A stretch of 64,000 nt of DNA from the NCBI RefSeq assembly GCF_021531895.1, contig NZ_JAFBIX010000003.1, positions 1 through 64,000 of the forward strand, in the 5' to 3' direction. This document shows positions 38,126-49,897 of this stretch, piece by piece (position 1 is the stretch's first letter; each line of letters begins with the position of its first letter). The position numbers and the translations under genes are program-made. The notes below the pieces were generated by a model. The model was not told the DNA's origin and ran no database searches. It was given only the letters and a program-made list of their open reading frames with translations. Source of the stretch: Faecalicatena contorta (GTDB taxonomy: Bacteria; Bacillota; Clostridia; Lachnospirales; Lachnospiraceae).

Positions 38126-39985
38126 TTATTTTTTTATTATATCATATTCGTGAAAAAAGTTATAGACATCCTGTGCTGATTTTTCATTCATAGAAGGGAG
38201 TTCTTTCAGTTGTTCTATTGTAGCATTTCTTATTGCATCAATACTCTCGAAATGTTTCATCAAGTCCTTTCTACGAGCCGGCCCTACTCCCTTAATGTCA
38301 TCCAAAATCGAATGTACCTGTCCCTGACTTCTCAATTTACGATGGAAAGTAATGGCGAACCTGTGTGCCTCATCTTGAATTCTGGTAATTAATTTGAAGC
38401 TCTCAGAATTCTTATCTATAGCAATTTCTTTATTTTGATAATACAGTCCTCTTGTACGGTGATTGTCATCCTTGACCATTCCACAGACTGGAATATTCAG
38501 ATGAAGTTTATCCAACACTTTTAACGCCACATTTACCTGCCCTTTTCCGCCATCCATAAGAATCAGATCAGGAAAAGATGTAAATCCACCCATATCTTTT
38601 CCTTCTTCTTTTTCTCGCATTCCATGTTCAAATCTTCTGATCAGAACTTCTTCCATACTGGCGTAGTCATCCGCTCCCTGCACGCCTTTGATCTTAAATT
38701 TACGGTAGTCATTACGTTTCGGCTTTCCTTTTTCATAGACAACCATAGAGCCAACAGATGCAAAACCACTGGTGTTGGAAATATCATATGCTTCCATCCG
38801 TACTACTCCTTTTAACCCAAGAAGATTTTCCAATTCTTTTACAGCGCCGATGGTTCGTCCTTCTTCCCGTTTCAACCGTTCTTTATCTGTGCTCAGAACA
38901 AGAGCCGCATTTTTTCTGGCCAGCTCTACCAGTTTTTCTTTCGTTCCTTTTTTCGGAACTCTCAGATGAACTTTATGTCCTCTTTTCTTTGCAAGCCACT
39001 CCTCAATAACTTCTGCGTCCTCAATCTCCTCTGGAAGCATCAGTTCCGACGGAATATATGGTGTCCCGGCATAAAACTGCTTCACAAAGCTGGACAGAAT
39101 CTCTTTTTCAGTCTCTCCTTTCGCTATTTTTAAATAAAAATGATCTCTTCCGATCAAGCGTCCTCCCCGGATGAAAAATACCTGTACAACTGCATCCTCT
39201 TCTTCTACTGCCACCGCCAGAATATCTCTGTCATCTCCTGCTGTATCTGTAATCTTCTGTTTTTGAGCAATCTTCTGCACGCTAGAGAGTAATTCACGAT
39301 ATTCAATCGCCTTCTCAAATTCTAACGCTTCTGATGCCGCCTGCATCTTTTCTTCCAGCTCTTTTAAGATTACGTCATAATTTCCATTCAGAAAATGAAT
39401 CACTTCATGGATAGATTTACGATACTCTTCCTGTGATATATAACCCTGACAGGGTGCCTTACACTGATGGATATGATAATTTAAGCAAGGACGTTCTTTC
39501 CCGATATCCTTAGGCAACTTCCGGTTACAACTTCGTATGTGATAAAGCTTACGAATCAGTTCAATTGTATCCTTCACAGCACCGGCACTGGTGTAAGGTC
39601 CAAAATATTTTGCCTTATCCTTCACCATGCGTCTTGCCATCATCACCCTGGGATAAGGCTCGTCTACGGTTACTTTAATAAATGGATATGTTTTGTCATC
39701 CATCAACATTGTATTATATTTTGGTCGATGCTCCTTAATCAGATTGCATTCCAGTACTAATGCTTCCAGTTCAGAATCCGTCACAATATATTCAAATCGA
39801 GTGATATGGGTCACCATCTGCTCAATCTTGGCGCCCTTGTTCCGGCTGCTCTGAAAATACTGCCTCACACGATTCTTGAGACTGATTGCTTTTCCAACGT
39901 ATATGATGTCATCTTTCTCATCATGCATAATATAAACGCCTGGTTTCCCAGGCAGCTTTTTTAATTCTTCCTGAATATCAAACAT
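38126..39985 (-). CDS. uvrC: Excinuclease ABC subunit C
   Basis: A 619-residue nuclease subunit of nucleotide excision repair. The N-terminal GIY-YIG domain reads [20 protein letters not shown] and [18 protein letters not shown] cysteine cluster lies in RSCNRKLP ... [13 protein letters not shown], the UvrB-binding UVR helix in [13 protein letters not shown], and the RNase H-like nuclease half has [11 protein letters not shown] and [13 protein letters not shown]-terminal helix-hairpin-helix elements include [16 protein letters not shown]. The start is the ATG at 39985 behind GGGGGAG; the frame extends 20 codons upstream without one. First gene of uvrC-hprK-glk. Confidence 0.96.
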   Translation of the reverse strand: MFDIQEELKKLPGKPGVYIMHDEKDDIIYVGKAISLKNRVRQYFQSSRNKGAKIEQMVTHITRFEYIVTDSELEALVLECNLIKEHRPKYNTMLMDDKTYPFIKVTVDEPYPRVMMARRMVKDKAKYFGPYTSAGAVKDTIELIRKLYHIRSCNRKLPKDIGKERPCLNYHIHQCKAPCQGYISQEEYRKSIHEVIHFLNGNYDVILKELEEKMQAASEALEFEKAIEYRELLSSVQKIAQKQKITDTAGDDRDILAVAVEEEDAVVQVFFIRGGRLIGRDHFYLKIAKGETEKEILSSFVKQFYAGTPYIPSELMLPEEIEDAEVIEEWLAKKRGHKVHLRVPKKGTKEKLVELARKNAALVLSTDKERLKREEGRTIGAVKELENLLGLKGVVRMEAYDISNTSGFASVGSMVVYEKGKPKRNDYRKFKIKGVQGADDYASMEEVLIRRFEHGMREKEEGKDMGGFTSFPDLILMDGGKGQVNVALKVLDKLHLNIPVCGMVKDDNHRTRGLYYQNKEIAIDKNSESFKLITRIQDEAHRFAITFHRKLRSQGQVHSILDDIKGVGPARRKDLMKHFESIDAIRNATIEQLKELPSMNEKSAQDVYNFFHEYDIIKK

Positions 39986-40023
39986 AGGCTCTCCCCCTAT
40001 TTCTTCCACTTCATTATTACATA

Positions 40024-40073
40024 AGAAAAAGTTCTTTGCAATCAAGTCTGAGAATTGATCACAAAGAACTTTT
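40024..40073 (-). terminator. Terminator of ftsH
   Basis: A 12-bp stem AAAAGTTCTTTG with CAAAGAACTTTT, continued by an inner ATCAA/TTGAT pairing, and followed in minus sense by TTTTTCTTATG. It lies 25 bases past the ftsH stop and before uvrC. Confidence 0.85.
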
Positions 40074-40097
40074 ATCTGTACGCGTCTTTATTTCTAC

Positions 40098-42053
40098 CTA
40101 TTCTTCTGTGCTGTCTGTAACTTCAACAGCTTCTGTCTGGATATCTTCTCTTTCCACCGGATTCATACCGATTCTCTGTTCTTCTTTCTTAGGAGCATTC
40201 GGATCGATTCCTTCTACTTCATGGAATATTTCCATAAACTCTTTTCCGGTAATCGTCTCCTTCTCAATCAGGAATGCTGCAATCTTATCCAGGGAATTCC
40301 TATGCTCACTCAACAGTCTCTTAGCCTCTTCGTAAGCTTCCTTTAACATCTTCATGACTTCCTGATCAATCTCTGAAGCTGTCTCCTGTCCGCAATTGCT
40401 TACCGGACGGCCGTCCAGATAACGATTCTGAATAGATTCCAGCCCGATCAAGCCGAATTTTTCGCTCATACCATACTGCGTAATCATGGCTCTTGCGATA
40501 CTGGTCGCTTTCTCAATATCATTGGCAGCACCAGTCGTAACGGTATCGAACACGACCTCTTCCGCCGCACGTCCTGCCAACATTCCGACTAACATTGCCT
40601 GTAATTCCTTCTTCGTATTCAGAAACTTCTCTTCCTCCGGTGTCTGCATGACATAACCGAGGGCACCCATTGTACGGGGAACGATCGTGATCTTCTGCAC
40701 CGGTTCGGAATCTTTCTGGAGTGCACTGACCAGTGCGTGTCCTACTTCATGATAAGATACGATTCTTCTTTCTTCCTGACTCATGATACGGTCTTTCTTC
40801 TCTTTTCCGACCAGTACCACTTCCACAGCTTCGAACAGATCTGACTGAGATACTGCATTTCGTCCATTCTTAACGGCGTTAATTGCTGCTTCATTGATCA
40901 TATTGGCAAGATCTGAGCCAACAGCACCGGATGTTGCCAGCGCAATTGCTTCCAGATCTACCGTTTCATCCATCCGCACATCCTTCGAATGTACCTTCAG
41001 AACATCAACTCTTCCTTTTAAATCAGGCTTTTCCACAATGATACGACGGTCAAAACGTCCCGGTCTCAAAAGTGCCGGATCCAGAATCTCCGGGCGGTTT
41101 GTTGCTGCAAGAAGCACCAATCCCTTGTTACTCTCAAATCCATCCATCTCTGCCAAAAGCTGATTTAACGTCTGTTCACGCTCATCATTGCTTCCAAGCT
41201 GATTGTCACGGCTCTTACCAATGGCATCGATCTCATCGATAAAGATTATACATGGAGCCATCTGCTGTGCCTGCTTGAACAGGTCACGCACACGGGATGC
41301 TCCTACACCTACATACATCTCGACAAACGCAGACCCACTCAATGAGAAGAATGGTACTTTCGCTTCTCCTGCAACTGCCTTGGCAAGAAGTGTCTTACCA
41401 GTTCCCGGAGGGCCTACAAGGAGTGCTCCTTTTGGAAGCTTGGCACCAACGCTTGTATATTTACCCGGATTATGCAGAAAATCAACGACTTCCTGCAAAG
41501 ACTCCTTTGCTTCATCCTGACCGGCAACATCTTTGAAAGTAACACCTGTAGACTTCTCCACATACATCTTGGCATTACTCTTGCCAATACCCATCATTCC
41601 GCCGCCTTTTGACATCTTTCGAGTCATCCATACGATCAGACCGACAAAAATGATAATTGGTAAGAACGTCGCCAGAGTCTGCGCCACTACCATAGATGTC
41701 GTATCGGGTATCTCCTGACTGAACTTTACATCTGCTTCTGTCAGCTTATCTGCAAGCTTATCATCATTAACAATACCGGTATAATATTCTTTTGCAACTT
41801 TCTGTCCATCTTCTTTTTTCTCTTTAATCACGATCCGGTCGCTCTGAATCTGTACTTCATCGACTTTCCCGTCATCTACCATCTTGATGAATTCATCATA
41901 AGTGATCTCATTTCCTTCTCCTGTTCCCTGAAACTGGAACAGTGCCATAACTAGAATCATTGTTATTAATGTAACTAATATAATAAAAGAAAAACCCTGC
42001 TTATTATCTTTATTATTATGGTTATTTTTGTTTTTATTATTCTGGTTGTCCAT
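40098..42053 (-). CDS. ftsH: ATP-dependent zinc metalloprotease FtsH
   Basis: A 651-residue membrane-bound AAA+ protease for quality control of membrane proteins. Two membrane segments bracket an external domain ([40 protein letters not shown]). Walker A is [18 protein letters not shown], Walker [12 protein letters not shown], the second region of homology [19 protein letters not shown], and the zinc site HEVGH in [13 protein letters not shown]. The N-terminus is Asn/Lys rich. AGGAGG lies 6 bases before the ATG at 42053; the frame extends 30 codons upstream with no ribosome site. Confidence 0.97.
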   Translation of the reverse strand: MDNQNNKNKNNHNNKDNKQGFSFIILVTLITMILVMALFQFQGTGEGNEITYDEFIKMVDDGKVDEVQIQSDRIVIKEKKEDGQKVAKEYYTGIVNDDKLADKLTEADVKFSQEIPDTTSMVVAQTLATFLPIIIFVGLIVWMTRKMSKGGGMMGIGKSNAKMYVEKSTGVTFKDVAGQDEAKESLQEVVDFLHNPGKYTSVGAKLPKGALLVGPPGTGKTLLAKAVAGEAKVPFFSLSGSAFVEMYVGVGASRVRDLFKQAQQMAPCIIFIDEIDAIGKSRDNQLGSNDEREQTLNQLLAEMDGFESNKGLVLLAATNRPEILDPALLRPGRFDRRIIVEKPDLKGRVDVLKVHSKDVRMDETVDLEAIALATSGAVGSDLANMINEAAINAVKNGRNAVSQSDLFEAVEVVLVGKEKKDRIMSQEERRIVSYHEVGHALVSALQKDSEPVQKITIVPRTMGALGYVMQTPEEEKFLNTKKELQAMLVGMLAGRAAEEVVFDTVTTGAANDIEKATSIARAMITQYGMSEKFGLIGLESIQNRYLDGRPVSNCGQETASEIDQEVMKMLKEAYEEAKRLLSEHRNSLDKIAAFLIEKETITGKEFMEIFHEVEGIDPNAPKKEEQRIGMNPVEREDIQTEAVEVTDSTEE

Positions 42054-42253
42054 ATTTCTCCTCCTGTGCTTCTCTTTCATTATAAGGACAGCCTCCTTAG
42101 AAATCAACAAAAACATTATGAAAAGATTGTAAACTCTCCACATGGTGTAGTATACTTTTATTAATAATGCTTATGCGTAACTGGCAGTTTTTTCCAGATA
42201 CACGGCAATCGAAAGTATAATTCTATATAGAAAGACTAAGGGGAATGAACACA

Positions 42254-43747
42254 ATGAAAATTGGATTTGACAATGAAAAATATCTTCAAATGCAGTCTGC
42301 CCATATCCGGGAGCGAATTAATCAATTTGACAATAAACTTTATCTTGAATTCGGTGGCAAATTATTCGATGATTACCATGCTTCCCGTGTGCTACCTGGT
42401 TTTCAGCCGGACAGTAAGCTGCGCATGTTAAAGCAGCTTTCTGACCAGGCAGAGATCGTAATCGTAATCAGTGCAGAGGATATCGAAAAAAATAAGATTC
42501 GCGGCGATCTCGGCATCACTTATGATTCTGATGTACTTCGCCTGATGGCTGTCTATCAGGAACATGGCCTCTATGTCGGCAGCGTTGTAATCACCAAGTT
42601 CAGCGGTCAGGAAAGTGCTACTTTATTTAAGAACCGTCTGGAAAAACTTGGCATAAAAGTATACCGCCACTATATCATTCCTGGCTATCCGTCCAATGTA
42701 CCTTATATTGTAAGTGATAACGGATATGGCAAAAATGACTATATCAAGACTTCCCGTCCACTGGTCGTTGTTACAGCACCAGGTCCCGGAAGTGGAAAAA
42801 TGGCAGTATGCCTTTCTCAGCTATACCATGAACATCAGCGCGGCATCTCTGCCGGTTATGCCAAATATGAGACATTTCCGATCTGGAATATTCCATTAAA
42901 ACATCCGGTCAATCTGGCCTATGAGGCTGCGACTGCTGATCTGAACGATATTAACATGATTGACCCGTTCCATTTGGAAGCATATGGAAAGACTACTGTA
43001 AATTATAACCGGGATGTTGAGATCTTCCCGGTATTAAACGCCATGTTCCAACGCATTTACGGGGAAAGCCCTTATAAATCTCCTACTGATATGGGAGTAA
43101 ATATGGCTGGAAACTGTATCTGTGATGATGAGGTCTGCCGGGAGGCTTCCCGCCAGGAAATCATCCGCAGATACTATGCATCTCTGCAGCGTCTTCTCAT
43201 GGGATCCTGTTCAGAAGAAGAAGTCTGCAAGATCGAGATGCTCATGAACCAGGCCGGAATAACGGTTCACGATCGTCTAGTCGTTGATGCTGCCCTGGAG
43301 CTTGCTCAGGCAACGGACGCGCCTGCTGCCGCTCTTCAGCTCCATGATGGACGTATGGTCACCGGAAAGACTTCTAATCTACTGGGGGCTTCTGCTGCTC
43401 TTCTTCTGAACGCATTAAAAGAGCTGGCAGGAATTGATCATAAACGTCATGTGATTTCTCCTGCAGCAATTGAACCGATTCAAAAATTAAAGACTTTATA
43501 TCAGGGCAGCAAAAATCCACGACTCCATACCGACGAAGTACTGATTGCCTTGTCTGTTAGCGCAGCCACCGACCCGGTTGCACAGTTGGCACTCGATCAG
43601 CTGCCGGAATTAAGAGGATGCCAGGCACATACTTCTGTCATGGTCAGTTCTGTAGATATGAAGCAATTCAAAAAATTATCCATACAGGCCACTTTTGAAG
43701 CAAAGTATGAAAAAAGCTCTGTATTTTTCAACGAAAAGGGTGTATAA
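42254..43747 (+). CDS. DUF1846 domain protein
   Basis: A 497-residue protein of the DUF1846 family, whose function is not known although it is widespread in Firmicutes. The family start [20 protein letters not shown] is clear, as are [40 protein letters not shown] and [20 protein letters not shown]. The GPGSGKMA loop resembles a nucleotide-binding P-loop, so an ATP- or GTP-dependent activity is plausible but is my inference. AAGGGG lies 10 bases before the ATG at 42254, while the ATG at 42245 is too close. It lies between divergent ftsH and pyrG. Confidence 0.9.
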   Translation: MKIGFDNEKYLQMQSAHIRERINQFDNKLYLEFGGKLFDDYHASRVLPGFQPDSKLRMLKQLSDQAEIVIVISAEDIEKNKIRGDLGITYDSDVLRLMAVYQEHGLYVGSVVITKFSGQESATLFKNRLEKLGIKVYRHYIIPGYPSNVPYIVSDNGYGKNDYIKTSRPLVVVTAPGPGSGKMAVCLSQLYHEHQRGISAGYAKYETFPIWNIPLKHPVNLAYEAATADLNDINMIDPFHLEAYGKTTVNYNRDVEIFPVLNAMFQRIYGESPYKSPTDMGVNMAGNCICDDEVCREASRQEIIRRYYASLQRLLMGSCSEEEVCKIEMLMNQAGITVHDRLVVDAALELAQATDAPAAALQLHDGRMVTGKTSNLLGASAALLLNALKELAGIDHKRHVISPAAIEPIQKLKTLYQGSKNPRLHTDEVLIALSVSAATDPVAQLALDQLPELRGCQAHTSVMVSSVDMKQFKKLSIQATFEAKYEKSSVFFNEKGV

Positions 43748-43812
43748 TCTTAAAGTATTTTTTTAATATAATGAATGAGAGACATGACAGATTGAACTTT
43801 AAGGAGGAAATT

Positions 43813-45420
43813 ATGGCAGTAAAATACGTATTTGTTACAGGTGGTGTTGTATCAGGACTTGGTAAAGGAATTACAGCCGCATCTCTTGGCCGACTGTTAA
43901 AAGCACGTGGTTACACTGTGACCATGCAGAAATTCGATCCTTATATTAATATTGACCCGGGTACTATGAATCCGGTACAGCACGGTGAAGTGTTCGTAAC
44001 CGACGATGGAGCTGAGACCGATCTTGATCTGGGCCATTATGAAAGATTCATTGACGAAAGTCTGAGCAAGAATTCAAATGTTACAACCGGAAAAATCTAC
44101 TGGTCCGTTCTTCAAAAAGAACGCCGTGGAGACTTTGGAGGAGGAACCGTCCAGGTAATTCCTCATATAACAAACGAGATTAAAAATCGTTTTTACCGCA
44201 ATCCTGCAGCAGAAAATACAGAAATTGCCATTATCGAAGTAGGCGGAACCGTCGGTGACATCGAAAGTCAGCCGTTCCTGGAAGCAATCCGCCAGTTCCA
44301 GCATGAAAAGGGTCATGAAAATGTTATCTTAATCCATGTTACCCTGATTCCTTACCTGCGTGCTTCCCAGGAAATGAAGACCAAGCCGACTCAGGCAAGT
44401 GTAAAGGATCTTCAGGGAATGGGAATTCAGCCGGATATTCTGGTATGCCGTTCCGAGCATCCTCTGGATGTTGGCATCAAAGATAAGATTGCCTTGTTCT
44501 GTAATGTACCATCCAATCACGTATTGCAGAATCTGGATGTAGAGTATCTGTATGAGGCTCCTCTGGCTATGGAAGAAGAGAATCTCGCAGGCGTTGTCTG
44601 TGAATGTCTGCACCTTGACTGTCCGGAACCAGACTTAAAAGACTGGGCTGAGATGGTAGAATATCTGAAGAATCCAAACACCGAAGTCACTGTAGCTTTA
44701 GTCGGTAAATATATTCAGCTTCACGATGCGTACATCAGTGTTGTAGAAGCATTAAAACACGGTGGTATCTTCAGTCGTGCTACCGTAAATATCAAATGGA
44801 TAGATTCTGAAACTGTTACAGCTGATAACGTAGAAGAACTTCTGGGAGATGTCAGCGGAATTCTTGTTCCTGGCGGTTTTGGACATCGTGGAATCGACGG
44901 CAAATTAGAGGCAATCAAATATGCACGTACGCACAATGTTCCATTCCTCGGTCTTTGCCTTGGAATGCAGCTTGCCATTGTAGAATTCGCCCGGGATGTC
45001 ATCGGCTACAACGATGCACACAGTGCAGAATTAAGTCCAAATACCACACATCCGGTCATCCACATCATGCCGGATCAGATTGGTATTGAAGATATCGGCG
45101 GAACATTAAGACTTGGCTCTTATCCATGTGTTCTTGATAAAAGATCTAAGGCTTACAAATTATATGGAACAGAAAATATCAGTGAACGCCACCGTCACCG
45201 TTACGAAGTAAACAATGACTACCGCGACGATCTTACATCACATGGTATGATGCTCTCTGGTCTGTCACCAGACGGAAGAATTGTAGAAATGATCGAAATT
45301 CCGGAACACCCTTGGTTTATCGCAACTCAGGCACATCCAGAATTAAAATCTCGCCCGAACAGACCACATCCTTTGTTCCGTGGATTTATCGAAGCCGCAT
45401 TAGAATATCAGAAAAAATAA
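43813..45420 (+). CDS. pyrG: CTP synthase
   Basis: A 535-residue enzyme converting UTP to CTP with glutamine as nitrogen donor. The synthase domain begins [20 protein letters not shown] and has [16 protein letters not shown]. The glutaminase domain (from about 290) has the nucleophile Cys in [16 protein letters not shown] and the His/Glu in [21 protein letters not shown] lies 5 bases before the ATG at 43813, so the 14 upstream codons are not used. No GRLS-type pyrG attenuation leader was recognised in the short upstream gap. Confidence 0.97.
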   Translation: MAVKYVFVTGGVVSGLGKGITAASLGRLLKARGYTVTMQKFDPYINIDPGTMNPVQHGEVFVTDDGAETDLDLGHYERFIDESLSKNSNVTTGKIYWSVLQKERRGDFGGGTVQVIPHITNEIKNRFYRNPAAENTEIAIIEVGGTVGDIESQPFLEAIRQFQHEKGHENVILIHVTLIPYLRASQEMKTKPTQASVKDLQGMGIQPDILVCRSEHPLDVGIKDKIALFCNVPSNHVLQNLDVEYLYEAPLAMEEENLAGVVCECLHLDCPEPDLKDWAEMVEYLKNPNTEVTVALVGKYIQLHDAYISVVEALKHGGIFSRATVNIKWIDSETVTADNVEELLGDVSGILVPGGFGHRGIDGKLEAIKYARTHNVPFLGLCLGMQLAIVEFARDVIGYNDAHSAELSPNTTHPVIHIMPDQIGIEDIGGTLRLGSYPCVLDKRSKAYKLYGTENISERHRHRYEVNNDYRDDLTSHGMMLSGLSPDGRIVEMIEIPEHPWFIATQAHPELKSRPNRPHPLFRGFIEAALEYQKK

Positions 45421-45432
45421 TGATATAAATTC

Positions 45433-45485
45433 AAAGTCCCTGAGCTACAAGTTAAATGCATCTTGTGTCTCAGGGATTTCTTTTT
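45433..45485 (+). terminator. Terminator of pyrG
   Basis: TCCCTGAG (45437-45444) pairs with CTCAGGGA (45469-45476), with an inner ACAAG/CTTGT extension, followed by TTTCTTTTT. Confidence 0.85.
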
Positions 45486-45522
45486 GCCGGAGGAATTCTC
45501 CGTGACTTTCACTTCTCCGTCT

Positions 45523-46656
45523 TTAATTCAGATGAGCCTTTACGCACTTGAGAGCTTCGGATACAATCTGGTGCATATCGTAGTAGCGGTACATTCCGAG
45601 GCGGCCTCCAAAGATGACATGCGGTTCTTTATCCGCAAGTTGTCTGTATTTTTCGTATAAGGTGTTATTTTTCTCGTCGTTCATTGGATAGTATGGCTCC
45701 TGACCTTTGGACCAGGATGCCGGGTATTCTCTGGTGATGACAGTCTTTGGATTCGCCGGAATACCTGTATTGCCATAGCCCCCCTGACATCCATACTCAA
45801 AGTGTTTGTGTTCGATGATACGAGTATAAGGAATCTCATATTCTGTATAATTGACAACTGCATTGCCCTGATAATTCTCCATATCCAGTACTTCTGTCTC
45901 GAATCTCAAGCTTCGGTATTCCAATTCCCCATAACAATATTCATAATATGCATCAATCATTCCCGTAAAGACAATCTCTTCTGCCTCAGCTTCCAGTTCC
46001 TTACGATTCTGGAAGAAATCTGTCTCCAGCCGGACTTCGATTCCCTCTAGCATCTTTTCAATCATCTGCGTGTATCCGCCTACAGGAATTCCCTGATATT
46101 TATCATTGAAATAATTGTTATCATATACGAATCGAACCGGAAGGCGGCGGATGATGAAGCTTGGAAGTTCGTCGGCACGTTTACCCCACTGCTTCTCTGT
46201 ATATCCTTTGACTAATTTTTCATAGATGTCCCTTCCCACAAGCGAGATTGCCTGCTCTTCCAGATTCCTGGGCTCTGTGATTCCAGCTTCTGCAATCTGA
46301 CGGTCAATAATCTCTTTCGCCTCCTGCGGTGTCGTAATGCCCCACATCTTACTAAAGGTATTCATATTAAAAGGCAGATTATATAACTCATCCTTATATC
46401 TTGCCACAGGGCTATTGGTATAACGGTTAAATTCAGCAAATTGCTGGACATAATCCCACACTTCTTTATCTGAAGTGTGGAAAATATGTGCTCCATACTG
46501 ATGTACCTGGATTCCTTCTACTTCTTTGGTGTAGATATTTCCGCCGACATGATTACGGCGGTCAATTACAACCACCTTTTTCCCTGCTTTTTTTGCCTCA
46601 TGTGCAAAAATGGAACCGAATAGTCCGGCACCAACAATCAAATAATCATACTTCAT
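45523..46656 (-). CDS. glf: UDP-galactopyranose mutase
   Basis: A 377-residue flavoenzyme interconverting UDP-galactopyranose and UDP-galactofuranose for surface polysaccharides. The FAD-binding start is LIVGAGLFGSIFAHEAKKAG and VIDRRNHVGGNIYT; YGAHIFHTSDKEVWDYV is the next conserved block. RLPVRFVYDNNYFNDKYQGI and the Arg-containing GRLGMYRYYDMHQIVSEAL at the C-terminus are typical active-site regions. No other polysaccharide gene is adjacent, so it stands alone between pyrG and sbcC. Confidence 0.95.
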   Translation of the reverse strand: MKYDYLIVGAGLFGSIFAHEAKKAGKKVVVIDRRNHVGGNIYTKEVEGIQVHQYGAHIFHTSDKEVWDYVQQFAEFNRYTNSPVARYKDELYNLPFNMNTFSKMWGITTPQEAKEIIDRQIAEAGITEPRNLEEQAISLVGRDIYEKLVKGYTEKQWGKRADELPSFIIRRLPVRFVYDNNYFNDKYQGIPVGGYTQMIEKMLEGIEVRLETDFFQNRKELEAEAEEIVFTGMIDAYYEYCYGELEYRSLRFETEVLDMENYQGNAVVNYTEYEIPYTRIIEHKHFEYGCQGGYGNTGIPANPKTVITREYPASWSKGQEPYYPMNDEKNNTLYEKYRQLADKEPHVIFGGRLGMYRYYDMHQIVSEALKCVKAHLN

Positions 46657-46711
46657 ATCGTTTATCCTGTCCTCCCTTTATCACTTTTCTCTCTGTTACG
46701 GTTCTTTCAAA

Positions 46712-49700
46712 CTATATCGGGTCTGTCTCATCAGACCATCGGGCATGACTGCCATGTTCTGTCTTTTTAACCAATAGCTTGCAATCTATTTGTTCCTTTA
46801 ATTCATTGACATGCGAGATGATACCAACCAGTCTCTTTTCATCTGCCAGATCACACAGGACCTTGATTGCCTGTTCTCTGGCAGCATCATCCAACGAACC
46901 AAATCCTTCATCCACGAACATCGTATCCAGATGGATTGCTCCTGCTGTATTCTGCACAATATCTGCAAGGCCAAGCGCCATTGCAAGAGATGCCATAAAG
47001 GATTCTCCGCCGGAAAGAGTCTTTACATCACGCACGGAATCACTGGCCATATGGTAGACATCCAAATCCAGCCCTGCCTGTCCCTGACTTCCAAGATTTT
47101 TCACTTCCCGGCACTGCAGGATGAATTCATTGGATGTCATCTGAACCAGTCGTTTATTCGCGGCATGTATGATCTGCTTAAAATATTGTCTCTGGACGTA
47201 AGTCTCAAAATCCATCTTGACGGCCCCGCTTAACGTTCCGTTAGCTGTCTTACTAAGATTGCTTACTACTTCGTATTGCTTCTGAAGACTTCCTGTTTTT
47301 TCAAAATAGCGTTTCAGATGCTCTCTAATCTCTCGATTCTTCTTATTGATACTGTATAACTGAAGATATTCTTCCTGTCTGATCTTCTGTTCCTGACTGA
47401 CAGACTGAATTTGTACCTGAATCTCTTCCAGATCTTCTACTGTTTTTCCATCTATTTGTTCTTCCAGCGATGTTTTCATCCCGGAAATCTGATGCAGCTT
47501 TGTATGATACTGCTGAATCAGATTTTCTGACTCCTGGATCTCTTCCGAAGACATTTTCCCGGCATGATACTCTTCTTCATCTTTAAAACATTGCTGCTGT
47601 ATCATGGTATGGTATACCTGATTCTGATATTTTTCTTCTTCCCTTTGCTGTTGAACTGCCTGCTTGAGGCTGTCTGTCTGTCCTTCCAGCTGCTGAACAC
47701 TTTCCTTTGCCTGCTGTTCTCTTCGTTCTGCTAATTCTAACGCTTGTCTCACCTTTTGTAAAGAGTCCTCCAGTTTTTTCAACTGCTCTTTCGCAATCTT
47801 CTGCGATGCAGCCGGAAGTCCTTCACTTTTTGAATGAATCTCTGATTCCAGCTGACTAAGCTTTAGCGATACTTCTGCATGCCTTTCTTTTTCCTTCTCC
47901 TGGATGAGCTTTTGTTCTTCCACCTTCTTTAGAATCTGTTGTTCTTCTCGCTGGGCCTGTTCCAACTGCTCACTTTCCTTTTGTGCCAAAATCAGCGCAT
48001 CTTGAAGCTTACAGATCTCTTCTGCGCATTGGAAAGCCTCATCCCGAATCTGCGCACCTGCTCTTGTTCCCTCAGCCAGTTCTTCCAGCGTAAATTCTCT
48101 TTCCATCACTCGGAGGAATTCTCTGGAAAATGATTTCTGTTCCGCCTCATATTGGACAGCTGCTGCTTGGAAGGCCTTTGTCGACTGGTCTCTGGACTGC
48201 TCCTTCTGATTTCTTATTCGCTTCGCTTCTTCTACTTCCTGCTGGGTTGGTGCTCCTTCTGACAATTGGCAGATCTTGGGATGATCACAGGATCCACACA
48301 CCGGGCAGGGATCTCCTTCTTCTAATTCCTGCGCCAGTATTCCTGCCTGTTCCGCCAAAAACGCCTGATATTTCTGTTCATAATTCATCAATTCTTTCAA
48401 GTACCGGTTGTGATCCTGTTCCGCCTGAATCTTCTTTTTCTGACATTCTCTTTTCATCTTTTCAAGACTTCTGCATAGACCATCAAGGGACTCTAATTCC
48501 TTTTGTCTGGTTTTTTGCCGCTCAATTTTCAGGCAAAGTCCTTCCATTTTTTCTTTGCTTCCGGCACATTCTTTTTGAATCTTCACTAAAGTCTCTTTGC
48601 GATTCATCAGTGCGTCTAATGTCTGCACAGATTGATGCAATTCCTTTTCCTTCTGATCTTTTTCCTTTTTCTTTTCAACAAAAGATGCCTGCAACTGCTC
48701 AATCTTTTCATATAAGGGAAGTGCATCCTGAATTCGGATGATTTCCGGCGTACAGATTACTTCCTGTTCCTTCATCTGCTGCTTTGCGTTATCTTTATCT
48801 TTCACGCAGTCTTCTAAGCGAGTTTTCGCACTCTCAAGTCTGTCTACGGTCTCCTCAAGTGTCTTTTTATTCTTCTGAATTGCCTCGGTGATCTGTATCA
48901 GCCGACTTTCCTCGATATATACCTTTTCCGCTCTTTTCGCAGTGGATAGCCTTCTTTCTCTGTCCTGATACTCTTCCTTTTGATTCAAAAGTTCTTGTTC
49001 CTGATTCTTGATCCGTTCCAGGGACTGGTAAAGCTGGCTTAGTGTCTCCCCTTCCTTCTTTTTGCCATTTAATTCATCTATTTTTCTTTGTAGTCCTTCT
49101 GTCTCTTTTTTCTTCGCTTTTTCCAGGACGCTGCCTGCCTGAATCAGATTCTTTAACACTTCCAGAGCTTCTTCTTTCACAACGACAGGCAATGCCTTAC
49201 ATTCTTCCCATTTCCCATTTTCTTCAAAGTCTTCGATGTATTCTACCCGATCCATCTCTTGCCTGATATCCCGAAGATGATCTTCCAGCTGGTAATAAAG
49301 CTGATTCGCCTTCCTCTTTAATTCCTCTTGAACCCGATAATACAGACGAGTCTGGAATATCTTAGAAAATATCTTTTTTCGTTCTTTTGACTCTGCATGA
49401 AGGAGTTTTAGGAAATCTCCCTGCGCAATCATTGCAATCTGTGTAAACTGATCTGCATCCAGTCCGATAATCTCCACAATCTTCTGGTCTGTCTCGCGTT
49501 TCTTTCCCCGATACACATTCCCATCCGGAAGAATCAACTCCACTTTAGGGGACTCCTTTACATAACGCGGCGATCCATCTGCATATCGCCTCTTTCCAAG
49601 CCTGGTATACTCTGGATTTCTTCGAATCGTGTAAGTCTTCTCCTGATAGAGGAATGTATATTCTACATAAGTGTCCGTCTCATCGGATGCATATTGACTT

Positions 49701-49897
49701 CTCATCATATTACCATCGCGCCTGCCGCCGCTGGTCTGATCATAAAGGGCGTAAGTAATTGCATCAAATATGGTCGTCTTTCCTGAGCCAGTATCCCCGG
49801 TAATCAGGAAAAGTCCATGCTGGACTTTCGAAAAGTCTATCGTCTCTTTTCCTGCATAGGAACCAAATGCTGACATCACTAACCTGATTGGCTTCAC
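46712..49897 (-). CDS. sbcC: Exonuclease subunit SbcC (Rad50-like)
   Basis: A 1061-residue SMC-like ATPase that works with SbcD on DNA ends, hairpins and palindromes. Walker A is LITGDTGSGKTTIFDAITYA near the N-terminus. Long coiled coils (about 170-480 and 560-890) flank the zinc hook CPVC in EEGDPCPVCGSCDHPK. The signature is KTLSGGESFMASLAMALGLA and Walker B DTMFVDEGFGSLDD. The ATG overlaps the sbcD stop by four bases (ATGA), so the two are coupled. Confidence 0.95.
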   Translation of the reverse strand: MKPIRLVMSAFGSYAGKETIDFSKVQHGLFLITGDTGSGKTTIFDAITYALYDQTSGGRRDGNMMRSQYASDETDTYVEYTFLYQEKTYTIRRNPEYTRLGKRRYADGSPRYVKESPKVELILPDGNVYRGKKRETDQKIVEIIGLDADQFTQIAMIAQGDFLKLLHAESKERKKIFSKIFQTRLYYRVQEELKRKANQLYYQLEDHLRDIRQEMDRVEYIEDFEENGKWEECKALPVVVKEEALEVLKNLIQAGSVLEKAKKKETEGLQRKIDELNGKKKEGETLSQLYQSLERIKNQEQELLNQKEEYQDRERRLSTAKRAEKVYIEESRLIQITEAIQKNKKTLEETVDRLESAKTRLEDCVKDKDNAKQQMKEQEVICTPEIIRIQDALPLYEKIEQLQASFVEKKKEKDQKEKELHQSVQTLDALMNRKETLVKIQKECAGSKEKMEGLCLKIERQKTRQKELESLDGLCRSLEKMKRECQKKKIQAEQDHNRYLKELMNYEQKYQAFLAEQAGILAQELEEGDPCPVCGSCDHPKICQLSEGAPTQQEVEEAKRIRNQKEQSRDQSTKAFQAAAVQYEAEQKSFSREFLRVMEREFTLEELAEGTRAGAQIRDEAFQCAEEICKLQDALILAQKESEQLEQAQREEQQILKKVEEQKLIQEKEKERHAEVSLKLSQLESEIHSKSEGLPAASQKIAKEQLKKLEDSLQKVRQALELAERREQQAKESVQQLEGQTDSLKQAVQQQREEEKYQNQVYHTMIQQQCFKDEEEYHAGKMSSEEIQESENLIQQYHTKLHQISGMKTSLEEQIDGKTVEDLEEIQVQIQSVSQEQKIRQEEYLQLYSINKKNREIREHLKRYFEKTGSLQKQYEVVSNLSKTANGTLSGAVKMDFETYVQRQYFKQIIHAANKRLVQMTSNEFILQCREVKNLGSQGQAGLDLDVYHMASDSVRDVKTLSGGESFMASLAMALGLADIVQNTAGAIHLDTMFVDEGFGSLDDAAREQAIKVLCDLADEKRLVGIISHVNELKEQIDCKLLVKKTEHGSHARWSDETDPI

